Below the pieces are notes generated by a model. The model saw only the letters and a list, made by a program, of their open reading frames with translations. It ran no database searches and was not told the DNA's origin. Shown here in pieces: positions 39,426-48,191 of a stretch of 48,432 nt of DNA; position 1 is the stretch's first letter, and each line of letters begins with the position of its first letter. Made by a program: the position numbers and the translations under genes. Location: the NCBI GenBank assembly GCA_900318465.1, contig ONKQ01000017.1:1-48432 (forward strand), read 5' to 3'. The stretch comes from an uncultured Bacteroidales bacterium. GTDB lineage: Bacteria > Bacteroidota > Bacteroidia > Bacteroidales > F082.

Positions 39426-39608
39426 GGAGGACAGAGGACGGAAGACGAAGGACAGGGGACAACATCCCCAATTCTCAAGTCCTAAGTCTCAAGTCCTAAG
39501 TCCTAAGTCTCAAGTCCTAAGTCCTAAGTCTCAAGTCCTAAGTCCCAAGTCCCAAGTCCTAAGTCCTAAGTCTCAAGTCCTAAGTCCCAAGTCCCAAGTC
39601 CTAAGTCC
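39426..39608 (+). repeat. Heptamer (7-bp) tandem repeat array between asnS and rpoN
   Basis: Block 1 (39426-39460) has five 7-mers ending in GAC (such as AGAGGAC, AGGGGAC). Block 2 (39476-39608) has exactly 19 uninterrupted 7-mers, all YAAGTCY: CAAGTCC, TAAGTCC or TAAGTCT. The GGAC of block 1 and the GTCC of block 2 are complementary and both repeat every 7 bases, so many alternative pairings exist. The array runs up to 7 bp before the rpoN ATG. Confidence 0.92.
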
Positions 39609-39615
39609 AACAAAA

Positions 39616-41115
39616 ATGAACAACCAACGATTGACTCAAACCCAGCGGCAAGAACTGAAACTGTCGCCGCAGCAGATCCAACTGATGAAACTGCTGCAAC
39701 TGCCTTTAATCGAACTTGAACAGCGCATCAAGGAGGAGATGGAAGTCAACCCCGCCTTGGAAGACTCGCATGAGCACGACGATTACGAGGAGAACGAGCC
39801 AACCGTTGACGACACCGACAACGGCGAGAACGACGACTACAACGACGATGAGATAAGCTTCAACAAAGACGACGAGTTTGACATCAACGACTACCTGCCA
39901 GAAGAAGACCTCGACGACTATTCCTACAAGCTGCAAACCAACAACTACAGCAGCGATGACGACCCCTACGAGGCTCCCGTCGTCAGTGAGGAGACATTCC
40001 AAGACTACCTGAACCAACAGTTGTCCTACCAAGACCTCACCGACGAACAGTTGGAAATCGGCGAATATATCATCGGCAACCTCGACGACAACGGCTATTT
40101 GAGTCGTCCCATCAGCAACATCGTTGACGACATGCTATTCACGATGAACATTTCGACCACAGAGGAGGAAGTAACCAAGGTTTTGTCCATCGTGCAGCAA
40201 CTCGACCCGCCCGGCATTGCCGCCCGCAATCTGCAAGAGTGCCTGCTGATCCAATTGAAACGGCTTCAACAAGATTATCCTTACAACGATTACAGCCTCT
40301 CCATCACCATCATCAGGGACTTTTTTGAAGAGTTCACGAAGAAGCATTACGACAAGATTGCCAAGAAATTGGAAGTCAGCAATCGCGAGATGAAGTCCGC
40401 TTTGGACGAGATTCTGAAGCTCAACCCCAAGCCCGCCGATGCATCAAGCAGTGGCACAAAAAACATCCACTACATCACGCCCGACTTTTTCGTGTTCGTC
40501 AGAGACGGAAAAATCGAACTCTCCTTGGATGGCCGCAACGCCCCTGAGTTGCACGTCAGCAAGCAATATCTCAAGATGCTGGAAGACTTCTCGAAGAGCA
40601 AGGACACCCGCAGTATGCAGGAAGCCGCCCAATTCGTGAAGCAGAAAATAGATGCCGCCAGATGGTTCATCGATGCCATCAACCAACGGCAGAACACGCT
40701 CTACATCACCATGAAAGCCATCGTTGACATGCAAGAGGATTATTTCCTCACAGGAGACGAAACGCAACTCAAGCCAATGATTCTCAAGGATGTAGCCGAA
40801 AAAGTTGGTTTGGACATCTCAACCATCTCGCGCGTGGCCAACAGCAAATACGTGCAAACCCCTTACGGCACCCATCTGCTCAAGTTTTTCTTCAGCGAAG
40901 GCATCACCAACGACGAAGGCGAGGAAGTCTCGACACGCGAAATCAAGAAAATCTTACGCGATTGCATAGAGAGTGAAGACAAAACCGCCCCCATGACCGA
41001 CGAACAATTGATGATAGTTCTGAAAGACAAAGGCTACCCAATTGCGCGAAGAACCGTAGCAAAGTACCGCGAGCAATTGGGGATTCCCGTCGGTCGAATG
41101 AGGAAAAAGATTTAA
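39616..41115 (+). CDS. rpoN: RNA polymerase sigma-54 factor
   Basis: 499 aa from the ATG at 39616 (MNNQRLTQTQRQELKLSPQQ). A longer frame from 39412 runs through the heptamer array as repeated SPKSQVL and is an artefact. Region I contains LSPQQIQLMKLLQLPLIELE and the conserved EEMEVNPALED. An acidic region II follows (residues about 52-115). The core-binding part contains LEIGEYIIGNLDDNGYLSR. The HTH is DISTISRVANSKYVQT. The C-terminal RpoN box ARRTVAKYR is at 477-485. Sigma-54 needs an AAA+ enhancer-binding activator; none is adjacent. I saw no clear -24/-12 site in this window. Confidence 0.96.
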   Translation: MNNQRLTQTQRQELKLSPQQIQLMKLLQLPLIELEQRIKEEMEVNPALEDSHEHDDYEENEPTVDDTDNGENDDYNDDEISFNKDDEFDINDYLPEEDLDDYSYKLQTNNYSSDDDPYEAPVVSEETFQDYLNQQLSYQDLTDEQLEIGEYIIGNLDDNGYLSRPISNIVDDMLFTMNISTTEEEVTKVLSIVQQLDPPGIAARNLQECLLIQLKRLQQDYPYNDYSLSITIIRDFFEEFTKKHYDKIAKKLEVSNREMKSALDEILKLNPKPADASSSGTKNIHYITPDFFVFVRDGKIELSLDGRNAPELHVSKQYLKMLEDFSKSKDTRSMQEAAQFVKQKIDAARWFIDAINQRQNTLYITMKAIVDMQEDYFLTGDETQLKPMILKDVAEKVGLDISTISRVANSKYVQTPYGTHLLKFFFSEGITNDEGEEVSTREIKKILRDCIESEDKTAPMTDEQLMIVLKDKGYPIARRTVAKYREQLGIPVGRMRKKI

Positions 41116-41149
41116 TCTCCCGACCCTTTTAAAAGGGAGAAACCTTTTT
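41116..41149 (+). terminator. Terminator-like hairpin after rpoN
   Basis: TCTCCC (41116-41121) pairs with GGGAGA (41135-41140). An alternative pair CCCTTTT / AAAAGGG (41125-41131 / 41132-41138) overlaps it. AACCTTTTTG follows. It directly abuts the rpoN stop. Confidence 0.55.
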
Positions 41150-41191
41150 GCGGAACTATAATAATAAGGTGAAAATCCCGTTGATTAGGTT

Positions 41192-42700
41192 GTGAAGACG
41201 AACTTCTATACAAACAAAAAACGCTGGAAATGGGCCTTGGCTACCATAGCCTTGTTGCTCATTGCGGCCTCGTTGTGGTATACCAACCGCCTTGTGAAGT
41301 CCATCGCCGAGCAGGAAACCCGCCAAGTGAAAATGTGGGCCGCCGCCATGGAACAGCAGGCCATGATGATGAAATCGACGGAAAAGTTTTTCAACAAGGT
41401 CAGCGAGCAGGAGCAACTGCGCGTCGAACTATTGGCTAATGCCTATCGGCATGTCATCGACATTTCGAGCAACGAGAACACCGCCATCTACCTTGACATT
41501 TTCCGCAACAACATCAGCATCCCTTTGGTCATCACCGACACCAAGGGCAACATCCTCAACAAGGCCAACCTGCCTCCCGAACAGGAAGGCAAGCAGACTT
41601 TCGACGACGAGATGAAGCACTATTACTCGAAATTTCCGCCCATCAAAATCGACCCAGGCTATGGCTCCATACAGTATCTACATTATAACGAGTCGCTGAT
41701 TTACACGGAGTTGAAGTCCGTATTGGAAGGCATGACCAAACACTTCATGGAGGAAATCACACTCAATTCGGTGGGTGCGCCCGTCATTATCACCAACGAA
41801 GACCAAAGCCAAATCCTGAGTTTCGGCAACTTAGACTCGCTAATGATGAAAGACAGCAGTTATGTGGCTCAACAAATAGCCATCATGCGCGACGAGAACG
41901 AGCCGTTGCAAATCGAGTTCATGAACACCGGCAAGGCCACTGTCTTCTACCGCACCTCCGACTTGGTGGAACAGATGCGATATTACCCTGTGATTCAGTT
42001 CATTGTCGCGGCTTTGTTCATCCTCATCGCCTATCTGCTGTTCAGCTACGCCCGTCGTTCGGAGCAAAACCAAGTGTGGGCAGGCATGGCCAAGGAAACC
42101 GCGCACCAGTTGGGCACGCCCCTCTCCTCTCTGATGGGCTGGATCGAACTCATGAAGATGCAGGAAGAGCCGTTTGCCGGCACTTACGAGATGGAAAAGG
42201 ACATCGAGCGGCTGCAAATCGTCACGGACCGCTTCTCAAAAATAGGTTCCATTCCCGTGCTTGAGCCGACCAACATCATCTATCACATCAGCGACACCAT
42301 GGACTACCTGCAAAAACGCTTCTCCAAGAAGTTCGAGTTTGAGGTCAATCTGCCCGAGGGCGAGTTGGTGCTGCCGCTCATCCCCTCGCTGTTCCGCTGG
42401 GTGCTTGAAAACGTGACCAAAAATGCCATCGACGCAATGGGCGACCACGGCAAAGTGACTTTAGACCTCATCGACGACGGCGACCATATCCACATCGACA
42501 TCAGCGACACTGGAAAAGGCATCGCCAAGTCGCAGCTGAAACAAGTGTTCAACCCGGGCTACACCAGCAAGAAACGCGGCTGGGGCATGGGGCTGAGTCT
42601 CGCCCGACGCATCATCGAGGACTATCACAAAGGGAAAATCTTCGTCAAGTCGTCCGTCGTCGGACAAGGAACAACTTTCCGAATCACACTGAAGAAATAA
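41192..42700 (+). CDS. Membrane sensor histidine kinase
   Basis: 502 aa with a GTG start at 41192; the first residues MKTNFYTNKKRWKWALATIA lead into TM1 (about 14-30). A periplasmic sensor segment (30-275) contains ISIPLVITDTKGNIL, LVI-x and GAPVIITNEDQSQIL, PAS/CACHE-like strands. TM2 is IQFIVAALFILIAYLLF. The H box is ETAHQLGTPLSSLMGW with phospho-acceptor His about 305. The N box is NVTKNAIDAM, G1 DTGKGIA and G2 GWGMGLSLARR. No HAMP domain is obvious between TM2 and the H box. No response regulator is adjacent, so it is an orphan or works with a distant partner. A bidirectional terminator follows. Confidence 0.92.
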   Translation: MKTNFYTNKKRWKWALATIALLLIAASLWYTNRLVKSIAEQETRQVKMWAAAMEQQAMMMKSTEKFFNKVSEQEQLRVELLANAYRHVIDISSNENTAIYLDIFRNNISIPLVITDTKGNILNKANLPPEQEGKQTFDDEMKHYYSKFPPIKIDPGYGSIQYLHYNESLIYTELKSVLEGMTKHFMEEITLNSVGAPVIITNEDQSQILSFGNLDSLMMKDSSYVAQQIAIMRDENEPLQIEFMNTGKATVFYRTSDLVEQMRYYPVIQFIVAALFILIAYLLFSYARRSEQNQVWAGMAKETAHQLGTPLSSLMGWIELMKMQEEPFAGTYEMEKDIERLQIVTDRFSKIGSIPVLEPTNIIYHISDTMDYLQKRFSKKFEFEVNLPEGELVLPLIPSLFRWVLENVTKNAIDAMGDHGKVTLDLIDDGDHIHIDISDTGKGIAKSQLKQVFNPGYTSKKRGWGMGLSLARRIIEDYHKGKIFVKSSVVGQGTTFRITLKK

Positions 42701-42726
42701 AAAAAGGAGGCGGTGCCTCCTTTTTT
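42700..42726. terminator. Bidirectional terminator
   Basis: A perfect stem of GGAGGC / GCCTCC with a 3-nt GGT loop (42706-42711 with 42715-42720) is flanked by A runs on the left and T runs on the right. It serves both the + strand kinase and the - strand operon ending at 42732. Confidence 0.85.
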
Positions 42727-42731
42727 CTGTC

Positions 42732-43931
42732 TTACTTCACAACTATTCGTTGCGATTCCGAATTGCCCGCTTGGTCATAGACCTTCAGCAGATACACGCC
42801 CGATGCCAAAGCACTGACATCCATCTTGTTCTGCAAGCTCTCCGCAATCAGCTGACCCGTAAGGCTGTAGACCTCGGCCTTTTGGAAGCCTTCTGCTTGG
42901 ATTTGGATTTCGTTTTCGGCAGGCACAGGATAGACCTTGAAACTGACGGTTTGAGCATTCTCGTCAACGCCAGTCAAATCGATATAGGTCATATTCACCT
43001 CGAAACCGTAGAACGACTTGGTGTCGGCATTGTAGGCGTAAGCCATTTCAATGTCGCCATTACCAGGCACGAAACCGTTATCCTCTTTCACCTTGCAAGA
43101 ACCGCTGATGGCGTTGCCATCCTCGTATGTGTAACTGTAACGCTCAGTTTCCTCCCACGCGCTGCCCGTCCATTCCTCATACTGTTTGGAAGTGAAAACA
43201 TCGCCGTCGTATGAATAAGTCGTCCTGCTATCATTCACCCAAGCATTGTTCGACCATGTTTCCTCAAGTATTTCGCTGAAATAAGCAGAGGAGAAACTGG
43301 AATGAAACGTATAGGTTAATTTCTCGTCGTTTTGCCAAGCACCGCCTTGCATGTATTGTATCAGCAATTCCATGCCATCCATGCCATAAGTATAGGTATA
43401 CAACTCATTCGACGACCATGTGGTACCGTTCCAGTCCCAATAGAGAATCGTGGATGTGGAACCGTTGTAATTATACACAGCCTTTTCCACATTCACCCAT
43501 TCGCCATCCTCAAAATACTGGAGAATGACCTCACTAACCATACCGTTTTCGTAGGTATAGGAAGCTCTGGCCACATCCATCCATCCTTCGTCGTCAAAAT
43601 CCTGGACGAGCATTTCAAGCACTTCGCCTTCAAAGCCATACTCGTACGAGATTATCTCGTATTCCTGCCAAATACCATCCCAAAGAACTTCATAAATCTC
43701 AGTCATGAGCGTGTATTCATTCTCATCGTATTCGTATGTGACGCGATATTTGTCACCGTCGGTATCCTGCCATTCGGCAGTTTGAGGCACCACGTCGTTC
43801 CTGTCGCGAAGTCCATAGTGCTTCAGCATAGCAGCTCTCCCAATGGAGCGCAAATTGATTGTGTTCTGGGCCAAGCCCACATTTCCAAACGCCATCACGA
43901 AGACGGCCAAAGTAATCATTAGCTTTTTCAT
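42732..43931 (-). CDS. Secreted YD-like repeat protein with T9SS sorting domain (399 aa)
   Basis: The signal peptide is MKKLMITLAVFVMAFGNVGLAQ. The middle holds about eight tandem repeats of roughly 30-36 residues with the pattern W-x(5-9)-Y-x-Y-x-[GDN], for example DEGWMDVARASYTYENGMV, GGAWQNDEKLTYTFHSSF and GSAWEETERYSYTYEDGN. This resembles YD/RHS-type short repeats, though without the RHS core. A C-terminal T9SS domain follows (FKVYPVPAENEIQI, AEVYSLTGQLIAES, GVYLLKVYDQAGN). The ligand is unknown. It is the last gene of a - strand unit with two lipoproteins and an M1 peptidase, 12 bp after the preceding gene. Confidence 0.85.
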   Translation of the reverse strand: MKKLMITLAVFVMAFGNVGLAQNTINLRSIGRAAMLKHYGLRDRNDVVPQTAEWQDTDGDKYRVTYEYDENEYTLMTEIYEVLWDGIWQEYEIISYEYGFEGEVLEMLVQDFDDEGWMDVARASYTYENGMVSEVILQYFEDGEWVNVEKAVYNYNGSTSTILYWDWNGTTWSSNELYTYTYGMDGMELLIQYMQGGAWQNDEKLTYTFHSSFSSAYFSEILEETWSNNAWVNDSRTTYSYDGDVFTSKQYEEWTGSAWEETERYSYTYEDGNAISGSCKVKEDNGFVPGNGDIEMAYAYNADTKSFYGFEVNMTYIDLTGVDENAQTVSFKVYPVPAENEIQIQAEGFQKAEVYSLTGQLIAESLQNKMDVSALASGVYLLKVYDQAGNSESQRIVVK

Positions 43932-43943
43932 TGTTGTAAGTAT

Positions 43944-44483
43944 TTAGTTTTTAATCACATCGAAATAATAGTTGATCGACTGGGTCAGCACCGTATCCAC
44001 TAAGGTCGAATCGGGCGCAAATGGGTATTCCACCTTGTATTTGCTAAATGAAGCGAAACCGTGCAGGCGAATGTTCTGGGCTTCGTTTTGGTAGACGGAA
44101 CTCATCAGATTATAGGCCTTGAACCTCGTCCCAACCCGCATCATGTATCCGCTTGTCATGTGGATCTTGAAATCATTCTTGTTTTTTGTCGGAGTGCCGA
44201 TATACTCGCGTGAAAATCCTGCCTCCGGGCAATTGATCCTTAACTTGACCGTCTTCTCCGTAAGCTTCGTGATGCTGATTTCGGCATCGGGGCAAATGTG
44301 GCAATCCTGGTTTTCGATAAGCCCGTCCTCAAACGCGCCCTCGATGTTGGAAAAGGTGTATTCGCCAACTATGTCATCAATGGAATAGCCGTAGCGATAC
44401 TTCCACTCCTTCTTCTTCTCGCAGCTCGAAAACGCGAAGGCGAGAACCAGGAGCAATGCTGTTAAAGTGATGTTTTTCTTCAT
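43944..44483 (-). CDS. Lipoprotein of unknown function (179 aa)
   Basis: The signal MKKNITLTALLLVLAFAFSSC has lipobox Cys 21, followed by KKKE. The mature part begins YRYGYSIDDIVGEYTFSNIE, a lipocalin-like GxYxF start, and has beta-strand alternation through ISITKLTEKTVKLRINCPEA. CHICPDAEIS has a CxxC pair. The C-terminus is SINYYFDVIKN. I do not recognise the family. It lies between the M1 peptidase (8 bp) and the YD-like protein (12 bp), so it is part of the same transcript. Confidence 0.75.
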   Translation of the reverse strand: MKKNITLTALLLVLAFAFSSCEKKKEWKYRYGYSIDDIVGEYTFSNIEGAFEDGLIENQDCHICPDAEISITKLTEKTVKLRINCPEAGFSREYIGTPTKNKNDFKIHMTSGYMMRVGTRFKAYNLMSSVYQNEAQNIRLHGFASFSKYKVEYPFAPDSTLVDTVLTQSINYYFDVIKN

Positions 44484-44491
44484 GTTTCGAT

Positions 44492-46786
44492 TTATTTGAT
44501 GATGATTGTTTTCGTTTCAATAAGGCTGCCGTCGAGGGCTTGGCGCGTCAGGAGATAGGTGCCTTGTGCCAGACCTTCAACAGAAAGAACCATTCGGTCA
44601 GTTTGGGTGAAGCACTCTGTTTTCAACACTTTTCCGTTGAGGTCACTCAATATGATTTGCCCGTCAGAAAGGGTATTCCAACTCACATTCACCTCTTTTT
44701 GGGCGGGATTGGGGAACACCAGCATCGAATCCTCCGACACGGCAAACTCTTCCATGCCAAGGGCTTCTTTGTCCCACACAGCCAATGTGTATTCACCCGG
44801 TTGTACATCGTCGAGGATGAAACGGCCTTGCCTCCAGTTGCTGCCAGGATAGAGCGTGTAAGCGATTTCATGCCAAGGTTCAGAAACATTGCGACGATAG
44901 AGCAAGGTGGCCGAATCGTTTTGGGTCTCGATGATGTCACCGTCGTTATTTTTGGAATAGTCGAACCAACCTTCCACCTTGGCCTCGCCGAAGTCGAATC
45001 GGTTGATAGTCCAGAAGTGCTTGGACGAAAGGGTGAGGTAAGGAATCAACGGATCATTGTAAGGCCCAACAAGATGGTTCTCCACGCTGACGAAAACCGA
45101 GTCGGTGAGCGACTGCGGCTTGGCTGTGAACATGGCGAAGTTTTGTTGCGACATGTTGCGTAGCATCATGTTCTTCTGTGTCTTGCCGTCTAACCAATTG
45201 TTGTTGAAGTCGCCAATGACACCGATAGGCTCGAAACCGACCGAACATGTTGCCTCGTAATGCAGGCCATCCCAAACAACTCTTGCGGTTTCAAGTTGGA
45301 ATTCAGGGCCGATGAAAGTCAACTCGTAAACATTGTGTTGCCCGATGTGCGTATCGCCAATGTGCTGGTAACGATGCTCCAGCGTCACATCATACCATTC
45401 ACCGGCCTGCTCCACCGATTTGATGACAGCATAGAGGTGGGGCATACCGCTCGAATAGACATAGGTGTCGAAGAACCCATGCATGTCGATGCCCGAATAT
45501 TGGGTCAGGGCTTCGCAAAGCTGTTCGGATGTGGCCGTCTGATAGGCATATTGTTGGAAATAGGCGCGCATGGCTTCAAGGAAAGTCTCGCGTCCCATGT
45601 AGTTCATCATCGTGTTAACGATGACCGCGCCACGGTCGTAAATGGCCGTGCCGTCGTAGGTCATATTCAATGGCATGTTGTTGAGCGGCATCCAATTGCC
45701 TGAGTTGTTGCACCAATTGTTGATATTGTTGACCAAGTTTGAGATGGTATTTTGGAAATGCTCCTCGCCATAAACGCCCACCTCGTAGAACGCGCCCCAA
45801 AACTGCGCGAAGCCCTCATTGAGCCACATGTCGCCAGCATCGGCGCAAGTCACCAGATTGCCCGACCACATGTGCGAAAGTTCGTGGGCGAGATATTCCT
45901 CATTGTCGGTGTTGCCACTAATGACGCTGGTGGCCAAGGCAATGTTGTCAGTGTGCTCCATGCAGCCCTTGCTCGTGCTGACGTAGCCAATGCGGTTGAA
46001 CGGATAAGGGCCAAGATTCTCCTCGAAAAACGCCGCTATTTCATGAATGTGGGCAAAAGTGGCCTCCACGCGACCGCTCAGGCTTGGCGTAGTGTAGACC
46101 TCAATCGGGATGTCGCGCTCTATGCCGTGATACACATCCTGCCAAAGCACCAAGTCGCCGACCACGAAAGAGATGTGGTAGGTTGCAATCTCCTGTGGCG
46201 TGTTCCAATGCCATGTGGAGGTGCCGTCGCCGTTGTCGATGGTTTCAACGTGGTTGCCGCCGCAGATGGCTTTCTTGTCGTTGGTGGTCGTGATGAACAG
46301 GTCGTAGGTGGCCTTGTCGGCGAAATTGTCCACGCAGGGGAACCAAGACTTACCGAGGTTATGCGGCTGACTTTCGAAGCCCACGCCGAGGTTGTAGACA
46401 TATTGGCCCCACCATTCCACACCGCCCCATGTCTCGCTGAAGGTGTTGCCACCATAGACGATGTCCAACGTGGCAGTGCTGCCAGCTGCCAAAGGCGAAG
46501 CCAAATTGATGGTCAAGAAGTCGCCGCTTTGCGAGAAATCGGAAACCGTGGCTCCCGTGGCCGTCACCGCACTGACTTCCAAATATTTCAGTTCAAGAAT
46601 GACTTGCTGCAACGAGGCTGTGGCAGTGAAGTTGACAAAGGTTTCCCCTTGCAGGGTGTGGTTGGTGAAGTCGAAGTCGCCAACGTGGATTTCATAGTGC
46701 GTCACATCGATGTTTTCGCCAGGAGTTTGGGCTTGGACGAAAGTCATCAATAGCAGAAAAGCCAACAAAAAGGATAGTTTTTTCAT
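44492..46786 (-). CDS. M1 family aminopeptidase with T9SS sorting domain (764 aa)
   Basis: The signal peptide is MKKLSFLLAFLLLMTFVQAQ. The N-terminal M1 beta domain has THYEIHVGDFDFTNHTLQGE. The substrate-binding motif is GCMEHTDN, a variant of GAMEN. The zinc site is HELSH (residues 301-305) with the third ligand Glu in WLNEGFAQFWG (about 324). The helical C-terminal part is followed by a T9SS sorting domain (VFPNPAQKEVNVSWNTL, GKVLKTECFT, GTYLLTRQALDGS). M1 enzymes remove N-terminal residues from peptides; this one should act at the cell surface. It is in an operon with three small or repeat surface proteins. Gene gaps are 11 and 8 bp. Confidence 0.93.
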   Translation of the reverse strand: MKKLSFLLAFLLLMTFVQAQTPGENIDVTHYEIHVGDFDFTNHTLQGETFVNFTATASLQQVILELKYLEVSAVTATGATVSDFSQSGDFLTINLASPLAAGSTATLDIVYGGNTFSETWGGVEWWGQYVYNLGVGFESQPHNLGKSWFPCVDNFADKATYDLFITTTNDKKAICGGNHVETIDNGDGTSTWHWNTPQEIATYHISFVVGDLVLWQDVYHGIERDIPIEVYTTPSLSGRVEATFAHIHEIAAFFEENLGPYPFNRIGYVSTSKGCMEHTDNIALATSVISGNTDNEEYLAHELSHMWSGNLVTCADAGDMWLNEGFAQFWGAFYEVGVYGEEHFQNTISNLVNNINNWCNNSGNWMPLNNMPLNMTYDGTAIYDRGAVIVNTMMNYMGRETFLEAMRAYFQQYAYQTATSEQLCEALTQYSGIDMHGFFDTYVYSSGMPHLYAVIKSVEQAGEWYDVTLEHRYQHIGDTHIGQHNVYELTFIGPEFQLETARVVWDGLHYEATCSVGFEPIGVIGDFNNNWLDGKTQKNMMLRNMSQQNFAMFTAKPQSLTDSVFVSVENHLVGPYNDPLIPYLTLSSKHFWTINRFDFGEAKVEGWFDYSKNNDGDIIETQNDSATLLYRRNVSEPWHEIAYTLYPGSNWRQGRFILDDVQPGEYTLAVWDKEALGMEEFAVSEDSMLVFPNPAQKEVNVSWNTLSDGQIILSDLNGKVLKTECFTQTDRMVLSVEGLAQGTYLLTRQALDGSLIETKTIIIK

Positions 46787-46797
46787 ATCATCAGGAT

Positions 46798-47364
46798 TTA
46801 TTTGTTCAACATTGGGTTAGTATAAATCGGGTCGGTTTGAATCACATTGCTTTCATGCAAGGCACGGTCGACAATGCGAATCTCGAATTTGATGGTGTCG
46901 TTGGGCGAGAATGGGTTCTGCACGGTCAGTTTGTAGTCCATAGTGCCACTGATGGCCTTGGGATCCTCCGAATCGCGCAAGCGGCGGAAACGTGCATTGA
47001 AAGTCACTGTGTCATAAAGCACAAGCGTGTCGCCGGGATGGGTCGGCACATGCGGACTCAGCAACGGCGTCTTGACGAACACACCGTTTTCCGCCTTCAT
47101 GTAGTCGACAACCATATTATAATAATAGGGGTCGTCGAAGCCGAAGGGATAATTCGTGTCCGCATCGTTGAGGCCAAGGTCGCCGTCGCCATCGGTGTAA
47201 GAGAAAGAAATGATGCCCTCACCGCTAAACGTACTGTCTGCATTGAAGAGATAGGTAAAGCCTTGGTATTCAATTCTTGGCTCGATGGGATATTCCACCG
47301 GCTTTTGGCAGGCCGAAAATGCGAGCAAAAACAGTACAAAGGCTATGGCTACGGTTTTCTTCAT
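46798..47364 (-). CDS. Lipoprotein of unknown function (188 aa), first gene of operon
   Basis: The start at 47364 (MKKTVAIAFVLFLLAFSAC, lipobox Cys 19) is used; the longer frame to 47445 reads through upstream sequence. The mature part has GFTYLFNADSTFSGEGIISF, a DGDGDLGLNDADTN acidic calcium-binding-like loop, and RIVDRALHESNVIQTDPIYT at the end. Comparable short lipoproteins occur next to peptidases in Bacteroidales, but I recognise no named family. It is 11 bp upstream of the M1 peptidase. A weak -7 match, TATTTTTA (47384-47391, - strand), precedes it. Confidence 0.78.
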   Translation of the reverse strand: MKKTVAIAFVLFLLAFSACQKPVEYPIEPRIEYQGFTYLFNADSTFSGEGIISFSYTDGDGDLGLNDADTNYPFGFDDPYYYNMVVDYMKAENGVFVKTPLLSPHVPTHPGDTLVLYDTVTFNARFRRLRDSEDPKAISGTMDYKLTVQNPFSPNDTIKFEIRIVDRALHESNVIQTDPIYTNPMLNK

Positions 47365-47514
47365 CACATCTGATTTGAGGCGGTAAAAATACAAATATTT
47401 CTGCTTGGAGAAGCTTTCCAAAGGCAGATAATCTATTGAAAACATTTATCGTTGACTATCAGTAAATTAACATTTTTTGTTCAAAAAAAGTTCGTGGAAA
47501 AGTGTGGAAAAGTG

Positions 47515-47543
47515 TTGACATGTCCACAAAAAACCTATCTTTG
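47515..47543 (+). promoter_or_regulatory. Promoter of the zeta-like kinase gene
   Basis: The -33 TTG (47515-47517, within TTGACA) and the -7 box TATCTTTG (47536-47543) are 18 bp apart. Immediately upstream two tandem 10-mers GTGGAAAAGT (47494-47503 and 47504-47513) run into the -33 element. Confidence 0.65.
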
Positions 47544-47597
47544 CAGCCTGTTTTGGCACGAAAATGGCAAGACAGAACGAGCAGAATTTTGAATTTG

Positions 47598-48191
47598 ATG
47601 CCGAGTTTATATATCATATCAGGCTGTAACGGAGCGGGAAAGACGACCGCCTCACTGACGGTTTTGCCCGAAACCCTACAATGCAAGGAGTTCGTCAACT
47701 GCGACGAAATCGCCAAGGGCCTCTCTCCGCTCAACCCCGACGGTGCCAAGGTCGCCGCAGGCCGCCTGATGCTCTCGCGCATCAAGACCCTTATCGCTGA
47801 CAAAGCCGACTTTGCCATCGAGACCACCTTGGCCGCAAAATCCTACCATGCACTCATCAAGAAAGCCCGCGAAGAAGGCTACAAGGCAAGCCTGATTTAT
47901 TTCTGGCTGCAAAGCCCTGAACTGGCCATCAAGCGTGTGGCGGAGCGCGTGAAGCACGGCGGCCATCATGTGGACGACAGCATCATCCGCAGGCGCTACA
48001 AGGCGGGCATCAAGAACCTTTTCAACCTTTACTGCCCCGTCGTTGACTATTTCCTGTTCATCGACAACAGCATCATGCCCTCTGAGGTCATCGCCGAAGG
48101 AAACATCAAATCCATCAAGTTTTACAACGAAGAAAAATTCAAAAAAATCAGACAATATGACAACAGTAACAGTGAATGCCAAGAAGAATGA
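47598..48191 (+). CDS. Zeta toxin-like P-loop kinase (197 aa)
   Basis: The ATG at 47598 (MPSLYIISGCNGAGKTTASL) is chosen because the Walker A motif GCNGAGKTT at 9-17 should be near the N-terminus; the longer frame from 47502 crosses the promoter. Further family features: CDEIAKGLSPLNPDG, then FAIETTLAAKSYHALIKKA and LIYFWLQSPELAIKRVAERV, and HVDDSIIRRRYKAGIKNLF. Zeta toxins phosphorylate UDP-N-acetylglucosamine; related small kinases are found throughout Bacteroidetes, often without a classical epsilon antitoxin. No epsilon gene is seen upstream. A small gene overlaps its 3' end and is the only candidate partner. Confidence 0.88.
   Translation: MPSLYIISGCNGAGKTTASLTVLPETLQCKEFVNCDEIAKGLSPLNPDGAKVAAGRLMLSRIKTLIADKADFAIETTLAAKSYHALIKKAREEGYKASLIYFWLQSPELAIKRVAERVKHGGHHVDDSIIRRRYKAGIKNLFNLYCPVVDYFLFIDNSIMPSEVIAEGNIKSIKFYNEEKFKKIRQYDNSNSECQEE

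Noticed and set aside
39426-39608. CRISPR or satellite of plasmid origin (iteron)
   Set aside because: The unit is only 7 bp with no replication gene nearby, and it lies between two housekeeping genes.
39412-39615. N-terminal extension of RpoN with repeated SPKSQVL
   Set aside because: It is the translation of the 7-bp repeat array; conserved region I of sigma-54 begins at the ATG at 39616.
45752-46753. 333-codon + strand frame over the M1 peptidase
   Set aside because: Shadow ORF; the - strand carries the HELSH and NEGFAQ zinc motifs.
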